Shown here piece by piece: positions 22,635 through 33,410 of a stretch of DNA of 64,000 nucleotides; the stretch's first letter is position 1; each line of letters begins with the position of its first letter. The translations under genes and the position numbers were made by a program. Below the pieces are notes generated by a model. It was not told the origin of the DNA, did no database searches, and saw nothing but the letters and a program-made list of their open reading frames with translations. Source of the DNA: Selaginella moellendorffii (taxonomy: Eukaryota > Streptophyta > Lycopodiopsida > Selaginellales > Selaginellaceae); assembly GCF_000143415.4 (NCBI RefSeq), contig NW_003314261.1, positions 6,887,973-6,951,972 on the forward strand. The letters run 5' to 3'.

Positions 22635-23570
22635 CCTGTGCGCTTGCGAGGAACTAAAAAAAAGGATTGAAAACACAGGGCGAGTGTTTTACCTCTCCAT
22701 GCGCGGCTGGATTGGATACATATAAGGAAGCACAGCTCCAAACAGTGGAGGACTAAGATGCTGCTAATCTTGTCGTTAAGCTGGAGAGGAAAAAAACAAT
22801 CCAGTGAGAACACTGGAGCACAAGCGAGAAAATAAAGACAAGCAATTACCGGCCGGAGCATATCCCTCCATTTGCTGTGTTGTGATAGATCTTTCGGAAA
22901 TTCGGATAATGACCAGCAAAGACTCCGTGCGAAGTTTTCATGGAGGAAGAAAAAAACGAGAGTCGACTGTTCTTAAGAAGAACAATCGCGCTGAAACTCG
23001 CTCGCTGCTTTCTTCTCTGCGAGATTCCTACAGGGAGACGTTAAAAGAAGTTTGGCTTTGAGATTCACCTGAGACATAAAAGCACAGAGATGTTTTTTTA
23101 CCTCAGTTTCACCACTCCACGATCTTTGCTGCAAGAATGTGCTACTTGTAAGAACAGGAAGTAAGAAAGAAAGAAAAGAGTTTTTTTACCGCCTCGTGGA
23201 TAACTCCTTTCATCGTTTATGATGTTCCTCTCGATACGGCCGCGATAGATCTTTTGTCCAAGACCATTCCTCTTGAGGATCTGGTGGTCAGATCTTCCAA
23301 AAGCGCTGTAAAATCCACAGAAACAAGAGCTATAGAGTGCTTAGATGCTGCATTGATCCGAAAGAGAAGCCCTAGAATGAGCTCTTCCTTTTTCTTGACG
23401 ATCTAGGGGGCCAGATCGTCGAAATGCGCTGTAAAATCCACACAAACAAGAGCTATGGAGTAGAAATGCTGCTCAGATTGATCCCGCGATGCGAACTGAT
23501 CCGAAAGAGAAGAGAGGGATTCTAAAAGAGCCCTAGAATTTGAAAATTTCGGTGTTCTAGGGTTTGACAT
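22635..23570. repeat. Intergenic with a 118-bp-spaced direct repeat
   Basis: No gene seen. 23292-23332 and 23410-23450 share GCGCTGTAAAATCCACA, then AACAAGAGCTAT, with flanking AGATC. Each is preceded by a TTGA-CGATCT or GAGGATCT stretch. The region lies between the NAC 5' end and the NPH3 3' end. It probably includes NAC upstream sequence. Confidence 0.5.
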
Positions 23571-25800
23571 TCACGAGATGGAATGGCGTCTCCTCCGGCT
23601 GGAGACGCGCGAATCCGGCGTCTGGGGCGCCGCGACGTGCGATTGATTCCTCGATCCGAAAGGATTCAATCGGCTCAGCCTCCTCGACACGGAATGTAGG
23701 AAGTTGTGCGCCGTGGAGCTCGTTTTCTCCATCTCCTGCTTCATGCATACGTGCTCCTTCTCCAGCTCGGTAAGCCGCATTCTCATCCTCGCAACTTCCA
23801 GCTTGAGCTCGCGATTCTCCCTCCGGATTGACGCGTAGTGATCTCTCGGCGAGATGGCGGCGCTGAGGGCACCGCTGCCAAGCTTGTGGTGGAAATGCCC
23901 AAGGTTGTCTCCCTCCATCATGGACGCCGCCATCGCTGCCCGGAGCCTCACTTGCTCGAAGTAGAGCACCTGGACGACCACCTGGACAGGTAATCTCTCG
24001 TTTTGCGCTGCGTGAGAGCACGCCTCTTGCGATAGCTTCTGGACGTCCATGAGCTTACAGATTTTTTTTCTTTCTCCCTCCGAAAGGTTGGAATGGGCCT
24101 GTTCAAGCGGACAAGCGAGGAAAAACGTTTTGTTTTTTACTTGTTAGAACACACTGAAGAACAAAGCACGTAAGTTAAAAAAACTTTGAGTTGTTTTACT
24201 CACCTTGAGATAGATGTCGATTGCTCGGTACAATCCATCGTTGACAACTCTTGCGTAGTCCGGGACGAGCTCGGCCAGAGCGTAGAACTTGAGGAGCTTG
24301 AGGTTTGTATCGGGAGCAATCTCCGCGAGGTAATTGTCTATGAGCTTTGCGACTTTGATGGCTGCGCTTTGTGACGGGGGACTGGTACTCTCAGATTCGT
24401 AGCCGCCGGCTTGAGAGTCTTCCTTCTCCTTGTGCTGGAGGAAGTTTATCACCAGTCTTTGGACGACGTCCACATCGAACAAGGTGTCGCAAGTGAAGGA
24501 CATGGATGGTATGAGTAGATCGTCCAGCGCTGCCTGATCCATTTGCATTCCTATTCTTTGCTCCAGCTCGATGCGGCAGCTGATGGATGCGTCTAGAATT
24601 ATGGCCGAGCGAAGCAAGCCAAAGAGGAAGCTGCAGCTTATAGAGTTCTTCTCGCAAGGTAGCATGCTTGTAAGTGTTTCCACTAATGCTCGTTGTTCCT
24701 GCTCCAGAATTGAAGGAATACCAGAGTCGTGAACCGTTGCTGCTGGCGCTAGTTTCGTTTTGTTGTGACTAGTCACGGGCTTCATGTTGAGGCCTTTGAG
24801 GTATCTCTGAGCGTAGATTATCAGCGCTCCTCCAATGCTTTCGTGCAGCAAACCTCTGGACATCATTGCCGCTAAGGTACGCTGGTAGAAGTCGATTCTC
24901 AGAATTGCCAGATCTTCTGACCACCAGTGATCTGTTTTGCAGCTTTGAACTTGGCTGTCAATCCATCCCGAGCTGCCGTTGTACTCCATGCTTGAAGATA
25001 GTTGCTCTCTTGAAGGTAGCGAGGCCGTGGCTATAGCTGCTACCGCATCAACGCATCTGCTCACAATTTTGAGCTCTTCTGCTAATGGGACGAGGTTCTC
25101 ACAGTTGTGCAATACAGCGAGCGATACGGAGAAATCCTGAATGACGACTTCGTTAAGGTATGTCTCGGTGCGGACCACCAAGTTTCCTTCTCCGTAATCG
25201 TCAGTCATTTCCAGGTAGTGAGCAGCACACCTCAAGACCGCAACATTTGCAGTGGTAATCTCGAAGTTGATTCCATAGCAGAACTTGGCTACCAGCTCGA
25301 ATACTTCTGCACCACCTGGTATTTCCAGTAACTTGATTTGTGATGGATCTAAGTCTCTTGTCTCCACAACCAGCTTCCGTATTCTTCCACTCCGTGACAC
25401 AAGTGGGAACTGTTAGCACATTAAACAGGCAAGTTTGAGAAAACTTCAATAGTTCTTTGGGAGTTCTGTGATTGCTAATGGTGCTGGAATGTAAAGGAGA
25501 TGATGTATGAATTCACCCACCTTGTGGAGTGCAAAGCTCGTACCTGCAACTTCCACGGATATATCTGTTGGGACATCTGATGTCATTACCCTGGAAGGCA
25601 AGAACACAATGAGAGACAAAGTAAGCTCCGATCAATTGCTACCATTCGACAGTGCGTTTTGCTGCTGTGACTGCAGTGGCTCCAGTTGAAGCCGCAGCTG
25701 CTGCCGCTGCTGCTGCCGCGGCGGCGGCCGAGGAAGAAGAGAGTGAGGATGATGATGTCGAGCCACGCTTGTGCGACGAAATCTTATCATTCCTTGCCAT
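23571..25800 (-). CDS. NPH3/BTB family protein (phototropic-response type)
   Basis: BTB-NPH3 proteins act as CUL3 adaptors or auxin/phototropin signalling scaffolds at the plasma membrane. Exons 25800-25643, 25590-25521, 25409-24204 and 24098-23571 give 653 residues, in frame. A poly-Ser/poly-Ala N-terminus (ATG at 25800) precedes [19 protein letters not shown], then the BTB core joined across two introns: [23 protein letters not shown]3-domain signatures: [45 protein letters not shown] and [20 protein letters not shown]. The conserved tail begins [21 protein letters not shown] coiled coil ([20 protein letters not shown]) and a basic C-terminus ([10 protein letters not shown]) follow. Confidence 0.94.
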
Positions 25801-27114
25801 CTAAGCTATAGCTTCCAATCACTCCAGGTATCTCTCAAAGACGACTTTGCATCCTGATGCTTGCTTTGTGCGGCCCTTCTTTTGCGAGACCGCAGTCATT
25901 TTTATATCGTCACTGTCGTCTTTGCTGCTACTTGCCTCGATGGACTCCTTCTTTTTTCACTCCCTGCTTGTTTAATGATGCTGACCGATTCATAGGAATC
26001 GAACTTTTCTTGCGGGAAACTGTAGAGGATTCTATATGCTTTTTCTTAGCCAGTGGAAAAACTTCCCTGCGAGGGAACGAAAAGCTCCATGGGGCATGGA
26101 TCGATTTCCGAGATTTGTAGCACCAGTTTTTCGAGGTTCGTGTTTTCAAAGTCTTAAAGTTTACTCATAGAGTATCTTGTGTTGTGTGACAGGCTTTCAA
26201 TCCCAGCGAACCAATTTCTCTGCTAGCCGGCGCAAAGAATCCATTTTCAATACAAGTAGTGAAGACGAGATTTCTCCGACTAAAGATTCGTGGCGAGTGG
26301 TGCTGGCATTCCAACTGGAGTTCCATGTGAAGTTCCAGGCTTAAAATTCTCCAAGCCAAGTATTCTACCTTGTCAATTCTCGTAGTTTTTCTTAAAACGG
26401 GGACGAAACGTTATTGTCCCAACAGCACACCATGTGAGGTGTTCCACTGGAGCTTAGATGCTTAAGCACATGTTTAGATGTATAATATCTCCACGGTACA
26501 GTGGTGAATCTCTCCCGCTGTCACGTGAAATACCCAGGCTCGATCCGTGCGAATGCCAAAAGTATTTTCTTAGTGGTTGGCAATGTCCTAGATTTCACAT
26601 TTTGATTGCTTTGATGATCTCATGAACATGGGATTTTAGTTTATAAGCTGTCCAGTAGCTACTCAAAATGACCATCCAAAAGAAGCGTCTTTCAATGGTG
26701 GTAGAGTTATTCCTTCCTTTTTTCTTTTGGTTTTTGTTTTGCTTAACTAAACCTATAGGGGACTGGGATGGTAGTGAATATATCTAAAATATGCTTGGAT
26801 ATTCTAGGATATTCTACCATCTAATGGTTGGTATTCATTTAGATTAATTTGGTATTTATAATTTATAAACATGTTTATAATTTATAAAGTTTTCTAAACC
26901 CTTTCTAGTATATTCTTTTTTATTCTATCATCTAATGGTTGATATGCAATAAGATTAATCTTGTGTTTATAAATTACAAACATGCTTAGAGCGATCGCTT
27001 CGCATGCGATAGGTAAGGGGATCGATGCCCCTCATCTCCAAGTATTATTTCGTTTTCGCGCTAGAGTTCGACTCCCGGCAACGCCGAATTTGAACTTTAG
27101 GGTTCTTACCGATG
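25801..27114. other. Intergenic, AT-rich in 26360-27000
   Basis: Upstream of the NPH3 gene and downstream of the P-loop gene. Short frames at 25857-26359 are not convincing. 26760-26980 is AT-rich with two near-copies of TTCTA(C/T)CATCTAATGGTTG (26814-26831 and 26922-26941), possibly decayed transposon sequence. Confidence 0.45.
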
Positions 27115-27810
27115 CTAGGGCTTTTGGGCCAAGAACTGGAGAATGCTATCCAGGCAAGGACCAGCAGAGGTGTCCACCACGATCGTCCTCACGCCGCCAG
27201 TCTCGTAATCGCATTGCCCCTCGTACCTCGCCACATTCTTCTGGTGCTCCTCCCACGTCCTCGGCTTGTGCCACCACACGCTTGCGCTCGCATCGAACAC
27301 GCTCTGGACGCCATCGGCCCACGCCTCGCGGCTGGAATCCGTTGCGATCGAAATCTGTGGAGGTAGTGGATCTTCCAGCAGCGCGGATTTTGCCCGGTGC
27401 TCCAGCCTCGTCTTCCACAGATTCTCGTCGCGGCACACGCATTCCACGATGATCATCTCGACGCCATTGCGCCGCGCGATGGACTGGCACTGGTGGAAGA
27501 GCCAGGGCCAGGCGAGCGGGCACACGACGATCACTCCCAGCCCCAATCGCAGCTGTGTCTCGGCAATCCGGAACATAATATCGTAGGAGATGGCATTGAG
27601 CTGCTTGGCGAGCCTGTTCTTCCTGGCCGCGTCTTGCTCCTCGCCCTGGATCATCATCGACAGGCAGTCGCGGGCATCGTCTTTGTCGATCAGAGGCCAG
27701 TGGAGGAATTTCGCCATGGATTCCCCGAGCGTCGACTTGCCTGTGGCTGGATGCCCCTTCATCGCTACCAGGACGGGCTTCATCGCCGCGCTACCGCAAG
27801 AGGCCGCCAT
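27115..27810 (-). CDS. P-loop NTPase, small-molecule kinase-like
   Basis: Single-exon 231-residue protein. Walker A is GHPATGKST near residue 19. A DKDDARD segment about 25 residues later fits a kinase substrate or Mg-binding loop. LGVIVVCPLAWPWLF and MIIVECVCRDENLWKTRLEH follow the AAA_33-type (adenylylate or polynucleotide kinase-like) fold: a beta-strand, then a lid with Arg residues. I cannot assign a substrate. Its start lies 334 bp from the divergent PPR start (28145), so the two share an upstream region. Confidence 0.8.
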   Translation of the reverse strand: MAASCGSAAMKPVLVAMKGHPATGKSTLGESMAKFLHWPLIDKDDARDCLSMMIQGEEQDAARKNRLAKQLNAISYDIMFRIAETQLRLGLGVIVVCPLAWPWLFHQCQSIARRNGVEMIIVECVCRDENLWKTRLEHRAKSALLEDPLPPQISIATDSSREAWADGVQSVFDASASVWWHKPRTWEEHQKNVARYEGQCDYETGGVRTIVVDTSAGPCLDSILQFLAQKP

Positions 27811-28144
27811 GGATCAATTGGATAGGTAAGCTAGTTCTTAACACTTAAAAAAAAATTTCTCCACCTATCTCCTTCTTTCTATGTCTGTTTGCTAGCTTCC
27901 TGTTTGGTTTCTCTTTGTGGAGAAAGCATCGTGACGTTTCTTTCTTTTGTTTCCAGGAAACTCGTGAATTTTTCCAGCGAGAAACCACAACTATGCTTTC
28001 TCGACAAGAGATTTTTACCACGGAGTCATGATCTTGTTAGCAAGCATCATGTAAGTAAGCATCACCTTGCTTCTTTTGTTCATAGTTTTGATAACAGGAG
28101 GAGAGCTGAAACAGAAGAACGGACTCTTTGGATCTGCCAACGTG

Positions 28145-30973
28145 ATGTTGAAACTTAGCGCAAACTTGCATCGTCAAGAGCCATTCAGAGCCTCTGGCCA
28201 TGGGAAAGGCGAGCAGCCGCAGGAACAGAAGAAGCAGAGGATTCGTTGCTTGCTTGCGGCTATCAAGGAAAGTGGTCGCTCAAGAAATCTGGAAAGTGGA
28301 AGGAGGTGTCATTCGGCAGCTCTCGAGCATGGAGACGACTCCAACGTTTACGTCGCAAGCAGCCTGGTGGACATGTATGGGAAGTGTGGCAGCATGGCAG
28401 ATGCGCGCAAGATCTTCGACAGGATGCAGCGTCCAGATGTGGTTTCGTTGACGTCACTCGTTCTGGGATACGCAGAGAATGGGGAGGCCCAAGAAGCTCT
28501 CAGATTGTTCCAGCTGATGAAAGGTGGCTGTGAGCCGAATGCCAGAACTTTTGTGGCGGGTCTCAAGGCTTGCTCAAGCCTGGCAGCAAGAGAAGAAGCG
28601 AAGGTGAGGGGCAGTGAGATTGTAAAGGTGGTGTCGCTGGAGAGAGGCCGGGAAATACACTCACAAGCGTCAAAGTTTGGATTCGACACGGATGTCTTCG
28701 TCTGCAACACTCTCATTGATATGTACTCGAAGTGTGGAAGCATGGTAGATGCGAGAAACGTCTTCGACACGATGCAGCGTGATACAATCTCCTGGAACGT
28801 TTTGATGCTTGGCTACGTGGGAAGCAAGGATGGGGAGGCCGCTCTACGGCTCTTATCGGCTATGAAAGCCGAGAACAAGCACTTTCCGGACAACAGAACT
28901 TTTGTCGCTGCCGCCAAAGCCTGCACAGCTCTCGCTATCAAGGAAGATGGCAGGGAATTGAATGGGAGGATTGTCAAAGTGAGAAGTTTGGAAAGCGCCA
29001 ACGCTGTTCACAGTCAAGCAAAATCAGCTGGTTACGAGAGCAACATCTTTGTGGCCAACACTCTCGTGGATACTTACGCAAAGTGTGGGAGCATGGTTGA
29101 CGCTCGTCGAGTTTTTGAGGCGATAGCTCAGCAGCGTGATGTTATATCATGGACGGCTCTCATCCTGGGTTATGCTGAGAATGGACAAGGCTCAGTAGCT
29201 CTGGATCTGTTCGAAGCTATGCAAGCATATGGTTGTGCTCCAAACGCTCTCACTTACGTCGCTACACTCAAGGCTTGCTCGAGCTTGGCTTCCAGAGAAA
29301 CTGAGCCTCGGGCAAAGATGGTGCTACTGGAGAAAACTATGGCAATCCATTCCCGGGCTGCAAGAGCCAAGCACGACTCCGACAACTTCATTGCCAACAC
29401 GCTCGTGGACGCCTACGCAAAGTGTGGGAGCCTTCCCGATTCTCAACGGGTTTTCGACCGGATAAGCCGTCGGGACGTCGTCTCCTGGACTGCTCTGATC
29501 CTAGGACATGCCGAGAGTGATCATCCTCAGGTAGCGCTGGAGCTTTTTTCTGGCCTTGAAGACTGCTATGTTAATTCGCTCACTTTCGTGGCTGCTCTCA
29601 AAGCTTGCACGAATCAGGCAGCGAGAGAAGAAGGCAGGGGAATCGGTGGGAAGCTGGTGAAGATGAGGTCACTAGAGACAGCATTTTGGATCCATCAGCA
29701 AGCCGCGAACAAGAGTTGCGACTTGGACGTGGTGCTCGGGAACACACTGCTCGACTTGTATGCGAACTGTGGAAGTTTGCCAGATGCTCGGAGGCTGTTC
29801 GATAGACTACCCGCTCGTAGCGTCGTCTCTTGGAACGCGATGATGCTCGGGTACGCCGAAAACAAGGAGGCAGAGTCAGCTTTGGAGCTCTTCTCTCTCA
29901 TGGAAAAGAGCTGCCAGCCAACTTCTCGGACCTTCGTGGCTGCTCTCAAGGCCTGTGCGGTTCTAGCGGAAGCTGAAGAAGGCAGGGAACTCGAAGGAAA
30001 AGTGGCGAAGATGTGTGCTCTGGAGAAAGGAATTGCTGTCCACTTGCGAGCTTCGAGCTATGGCTTCCAGTGGGACTTGTTCGTTGCCAACTCTCTAGTC
30101 GACATGTACGCGAAGTGTGGAAGCATGGTGGATTCTCGGCGAGTTTTCGATGGCATGCGACGCCACGATGTGGTATCGTGGAACTCGCTGATATCAGGCT
30201 ACGCGGACAACGACCAAGGTGAGGCAGCTCTCGAGCTCTTTGTTCCCATGGAGCTGGAAGGCTGTGCTCACGACTCCCGGACGTTCCTGGCGTCACTCAA
30301 AGCTTGCGGCTGTGTTGGAGCTCTAGACATCGGAAGAACACTTCATGGGAAAATCCGAGAGCTAGGACTCGACAGTGATGTGGTCATCGCTACCTCGCTG
30401 GTGGATTTCTACGGCAAGTGTGGGAGCATGGTGGATGCCGAGCAAGTTTTCTCGTCGATCGTCACGAAAGATATCGTGGCCTGGAACGCGCTTCTAACAG
30501 GATACAGCCGCCAGGGAGATACAGAGGCACTGTTCCAAGCTTTCGACAGGATGATGGCTTCACGTCCTCGAGTTCGTCCGGATGGAGTTACGTTCCTGTG
30601 CGTTCTCACGGCGTGCAGCCACTCCGGCCTCGTCGAGCAAGGCAAGCGCTACTTCGAGGCTATGAAATCTATCCATGGACTGGATCCCGGGATGGAACAC
30701 TACCACTGCTTGGTCGATATCCTGGGCAGATCGAACAGGCTTGAAGAAGCAGTGGCGATGGTAAAAGAGATGCCAGTGGTCGCAAACATCGTCTCGTGGA
30801 CGACCGTGCTCAGTGCTTGCCAGAAGTGGAAGAACATAGAGGTGGCGAAGGTTGCTTTCGATGCGTTACTAGAGCTGGACGAGGAACAGCCCGCTGCTCG
30901 AGTGCTCATGGCCAACATCTATGGCAGCGTTGGGATGTGGGACGCTAAGGCCAGAGTTCTCCAGGAAGCTTGA
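28145..30973 (+). CDS. PLS-type pentatricopeptide repeat protein
   Basis: Organellar RNA-binding protein (editing or processing factor class). Intron-less, about 942 residues from ATG 28145; the frame is open upstream through a TTG, but MLKLSANLHRQEPFR is a plausible basic targeting N-terminus. Regular PPR units recur, e.g. LVDMYGKCGSMADARKIFDR, DVVSWTALILGYAENGQ and TFVAALKACTN. Units ending in GREI-H or an AxHSQA phrase give the PLS spacing. It ends shortly after VSWTTVLSACQKWKNIEVA, in the E region. No DYW domain follows. In-frame codons after the TGA continue as ARKNAGMIRRVSFKWELG, which may be a severed E-motif. Confidence 0.92.
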   Translation: MLKLSANLHRQEPFRASGHGKGEQPQEQKKQRIRCLLAAIKESGRSRNLESGRRCHSAALEHGDDSNVYVASSLVDMYGKCGSMADARKIFDRMQRPDVVSLTSLVLGYAENGEAQEALRLFQLMKGGCEPNARTFVAGLKACSSLAAREEAKVRGSEIVKVVSLERGREIHSQASKFGFDTDVFVCNTLIDMYSKCGSMVDARNVFDTMQRDTISWNVLMLGYVGSKDGEAALRLLSAMKAENKHFPDNRTFVAAAKACTALAIKEDGRELNGRIVKVRSLESANAVHSQAKSAGYESNIFVANTLVDTYAKCGSMVDARRVFEAIAQQRDVISWTALILGYAENGQGSVALDLFEAMQAYGCAPNALTYVATLKACSSLASRETEPRAKMVLLEKTMAIHSRAARAKHDSDNFIANTLVDAYAKCGSLPDSQRVFDRISRRDVVSWTALILGHAESDHPQVALELFSGLEDCYVNSLTFVAALKACTNQAAREEGRGIGGKLVKMRSLETAFWIHQQAANKSCDLDVVLGNTLLDLYANCGSLPDARRLFDRLPARSVVSWNAMMLGYAENKEAESALELFSLMEKSCQPTSRTFVAALKACAVLAEAEEGRELEGKVAKMCALEKGIAVHLRASSYGFQWDLFVANSLVDMYAKCGSMVDSRRVFDGMRRHDVVSWNSLISGYADNDQGEAALELFVPMELEGCAHDSRTFLASLKACGCVGALDIGRTLHGKIRELGLDSDVVIATSLVDFYGKCGSMVDAEQVFSSIVTKDIVAWNALLTGYSRQGDTEALFQAFDRMMASRPRVRPDGVTFLCVLTACSHSGLVEQGKRYFEAMKSIHGLDPGMEHYHCLVDILGRSNRLEEAVAMVKEMPVVANIVSWTTVLSACQKWKNIEVAKVAFDALLELDEEQPAARVLMANIYGSVGMWDAKARVLQEA

Positions 30974-31067
30974 GCTCGAAAGAATGCCGGGATGATCCGA
31001 CGGGTATCATTCAAATGGGAGCTGGGAGTTGCTATCCGACGGCTTGGGCGATTTTATTCTCTAGCAG

Positions 31068-33194
31068 ATGGACAGGGTGGGGATCAAGGATGCCGTGGAG
31101 AGGTTGGAGCTGGGTTGTCGGCCGGTGGACACTACAACTTACGCAGATCTTCTACGACAGTGTGGCAGTGCTAAAGCTCTTGCAGAAGGCCGGAAAATTC
31201 ACGAGCTTGTAGCGAGATCCGGGCATGGTGAGGATCCATTCCTGGGGAACCTGCTCGTGAGAATGTATGGCAGCTGCGGGAGATTGCAAGAGGCCCTGGA
31301 AGTTTTCAACAATCTCAAGAGAAGGGACGTGTTCTCCTGGAACGTGATGCTGGCGGCGTATGCCCAGAACGGGCATCTCCAAGAAGCGGCTGAGGTGTTT
31401 CATCGAATGCCACTGAAGAGCTCCTCCTCCTGGAACGCGATGATCACGGCTTACTCTCTCGTCGGGCGTGTGTTGGAAGCGAGAATGCTCTTCGATGAGA
31501 TGATCGAGAGGACAGTCATCTCTTGGAACACCATCATCGTCACGTATGCCCAGAACGGGCATCCCGCGGAAGCTCTCTACATGTTTAAGACGATGGACTT
31601 GAGTGGATTCCAGCCCAACAAGGTCAGCTTCCTCGCAGTGCTCAACGCTTGCGCTAACGCTGGAGTGCTTTCTCAGGCCAGGATAGTTCACTGCTTGGTG
31701 ATCGAGAGTGGCTTCCAGTCGGATATCATGGTTGCCACCACGGTTCTTAACATGTATGGGAAGTGTGGAAGCCTGGACGATGCCTTGGCGGTGTTCCATG
31801 CGCTTCCTAGCCGAGACGTGGTGGCTACCAACGCGATGATCACAGCGTACGCTCAGAACAAACACTTGCCACAAGCCAGGGAGCTCTTCGAGAGCACGAA
31901 ACGGAAGAGTATCATTTCCTGGAACACAATGATCGCTGCTTACATCCAAGCTGGTGAAATCGCGGAAGCCAGGGGCTTGTTCGATCGAATGGAGCTCAGG
32001 AACACGGCTTCCTGGAACACCCTCTTAGCAGGCTACGCTCACAGCGGACACCTCCAAGAAGCTCTAACGCTCTTCGCGATCATGGACTTGGAAGCTCGCG
32101 AGCCGCCGGACAAAGTCACATTCGTGACGATGCTCGACGTTTGCGGGAACCTCAAGAACTCGGCAGCCGGGGAGGAGATCGACGCAGCAGTGACTTCGAG
32201 TGGCCTCTGGCAAGACGTGACGGTCGGGAATGCGCTCGTTTGCATGCACGGGAGGTGTGGACGAATGGAGCTCGCCAGGAGCCTGTTCGAGAGGATGGAG
32301 CACAGAGATGGCGTGCTGTGGACGACGATGGTGGCAGCCTACGCTCAGAACAATCTCCTGGATCAAGCCCGGGCTACTTTCGACGCGATGCCGGACAAGC
32401 TCTCGCTCGTTGCCCCCTGGAACGCGATGATCTCGGCCTACGTCCGCTGCGGAGAGAATTCATCCGGAGTGATGCTCTTCCTCCTCATGGACCTGGAAGG
32501 CGGCCGAGCGAACGAGATCACGCTGGTCTGCGTCTTCGAGGCTTGCACCACTCCATCCCAGCTCGCCACCGGACGAAGAATCCACACGGCCCTGGAACGC
32601 TCTGGCGAGAACCAGCTGCTAAACCATCCGGCCGTGAGAACCTCGCTCGTCAACATGTATGGAAAGTGTGGCAAGCTTGCGGAAGCTCGGGCCATCTTCG
32701 ACAAGGTCGCAGCGTCCCAGCGCGGAGATCTGGTGCTCTTCTCGGCGATGATCGCGGCCTACGCGCAGAGCGGCCACAGCAAAGAATCGCTGGAGCTTTT
32801 TGGTGCCATGGCTCTCGACGGTATCCTGCCAACGGACGTCACGTTTATCAGCGTCTTGGCGGCGTGCAGTCACGCGGGCCTGGCCAAGGACGCGCGGTAC
32901 CACTTCGTGGCCATGGCTGGCGACTACGGGATCGCGGCGAGCTTGGATCACTATATCTGCATGGTGGACGTGTTGGGGAGGTCCGGAAAGGTGGCGGAGG
33001 CGGGAGAGCTTGTGGGTGTGATGCCGTTTGTGCCGGATGCTGTGGCGTGGAAGACTTTGCTGGGGTGTTCTAAGGTTCATGAAAATGCTGGGCTTGCTCG
33101 CTGGGCCGCGGAGAAGCTGGCCAGGATTGATGCCAAGAACCCCAGTTCTTATTTGCTTTTGTCAAGTGCTGTCACCAAAGTTGGCAAATCTTAG
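31068..33194 (+). CDS. PLS-type pentatricopeptide repeat protein
   Basis: Intron-less, 708 residues, in the same orientation and 94 bp after the previous PPR stop. Begins MDRVGIKDAVERLELG, then TTTYADLLRQCGSAKALAEG, the usual first unit. Many repeats such as LVRMYGSCGRLQEALEVFNN, RRDVFSWNVMLAAYAQNGHL and SWNAMITAYSLVGR. A late L-S unit (TFISVLAACSHAGLAKDARY) leads into YICMVDVLGRSGKVAEAGEL and VAWKTLLGCSKVHEN (E1). The protein stops soon after (SSYLLLSSAVTKVGKS), without E2, E+ or DYW. It may need a partner carrying a DYW domain for editing; that is inference from the family. Confidence 0.93.
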   Translation: MDRVGIKDAVERLELGCRPVDTTTYADLLRQCGSAKALAEGRKIHELVARSGHGEDPFLGNLLVRMYGSCGRLQEALEVFNNLKRRDVFSWNVMLAAYAQNGHLQEAAEVFHRMPLKSSSSWNAMITAYSLVGRVLEARMLFDEMIERTVISWNTIIVTYAQNGHPAEALYMFKTMDLSGFQPNKVSFLAVLNACANAGVLSQARIVHCLVIESGFQSDIMVATTVLNMYGKCGSLDDALAVFHALPSRDVVATNAMITAYAQNKHLPQARELFESTKRKSIISWNTMIAAYIQAGEIAEARGLFDRMELRNTASWNTLLAGYAHSGHLQEALTLFAIMDLEAREPPDKVTFVTMLDVCGNLKNSAAGEEIDAAVTSSGLWQDVTVGNALVCMHGRCGRMELARSLFERMEHRDGVLWTTMVAAYAQNNLLDQARATFDAMPDKLSLVAPWNAMISAYVRCGENSSGVMLFLLMDLEGGRANEITLVCVFEACTTPSQLATGRRIHTALERSGENQLLNHPAVRTSLVNMYGKCGKLAEARAIFDKVAASQRGDLVLFSAMIAAYAQSGHSKESLELFGAMALDGILPTDVTFISVLAACSHAGLAKDARYHFVAMAGDYGIAASLDHYICMVDVLGRSGKVAEAGELVGVMPFVPDAVAWKTLLGCSKVHENAGLARWAAEKLARIDAKNPSSYLLLSSAVTKVGKS

Positions 33195-33410
33195 CTAAGA
33201 TTTGCCAATCTATAGAATCGCAAATGTCTGAGCTCGAATTTTTGTCACAGTACCTCTCAAGTGCGTTCCATTAAAACTTTCCAAATAATTTTCTCGCAAA
33301 AACAGCCACACAATTATTTGGCTTGAAAACACTGTACAAACAACGGGTTCCAGTAGTAAGCAGAACCTCGTTTCCCTCTAGAGAACGAAAAAAAAAAAAA
33401 AACTCTTGCC

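Noticed and set aside
27115-27810. Zeta-toxin-type annotation for the P-loop protein
   Set aside because: Only the generic P-loop kinase features are visible; nothing supports a toxin role.
27397-27825. Plus-strand frames opposite the P-loop gene
   Set aside because: Shadows of the minus-strand single-exon gene, which has a clear Walker A motif.
30973-31068. RNA editing of the PPR stop codon (U to C) to extend the protein
   Set aside because: Such editing is known for organelle transcripts in some plants, not for nuclear mRNAs; no sequence evidence here.
32141-33073. 310-codon plus-strand frame inside the second PPR gene
   Set aside because: GC-rich shadow frame of an obvious PPR coding sequence.
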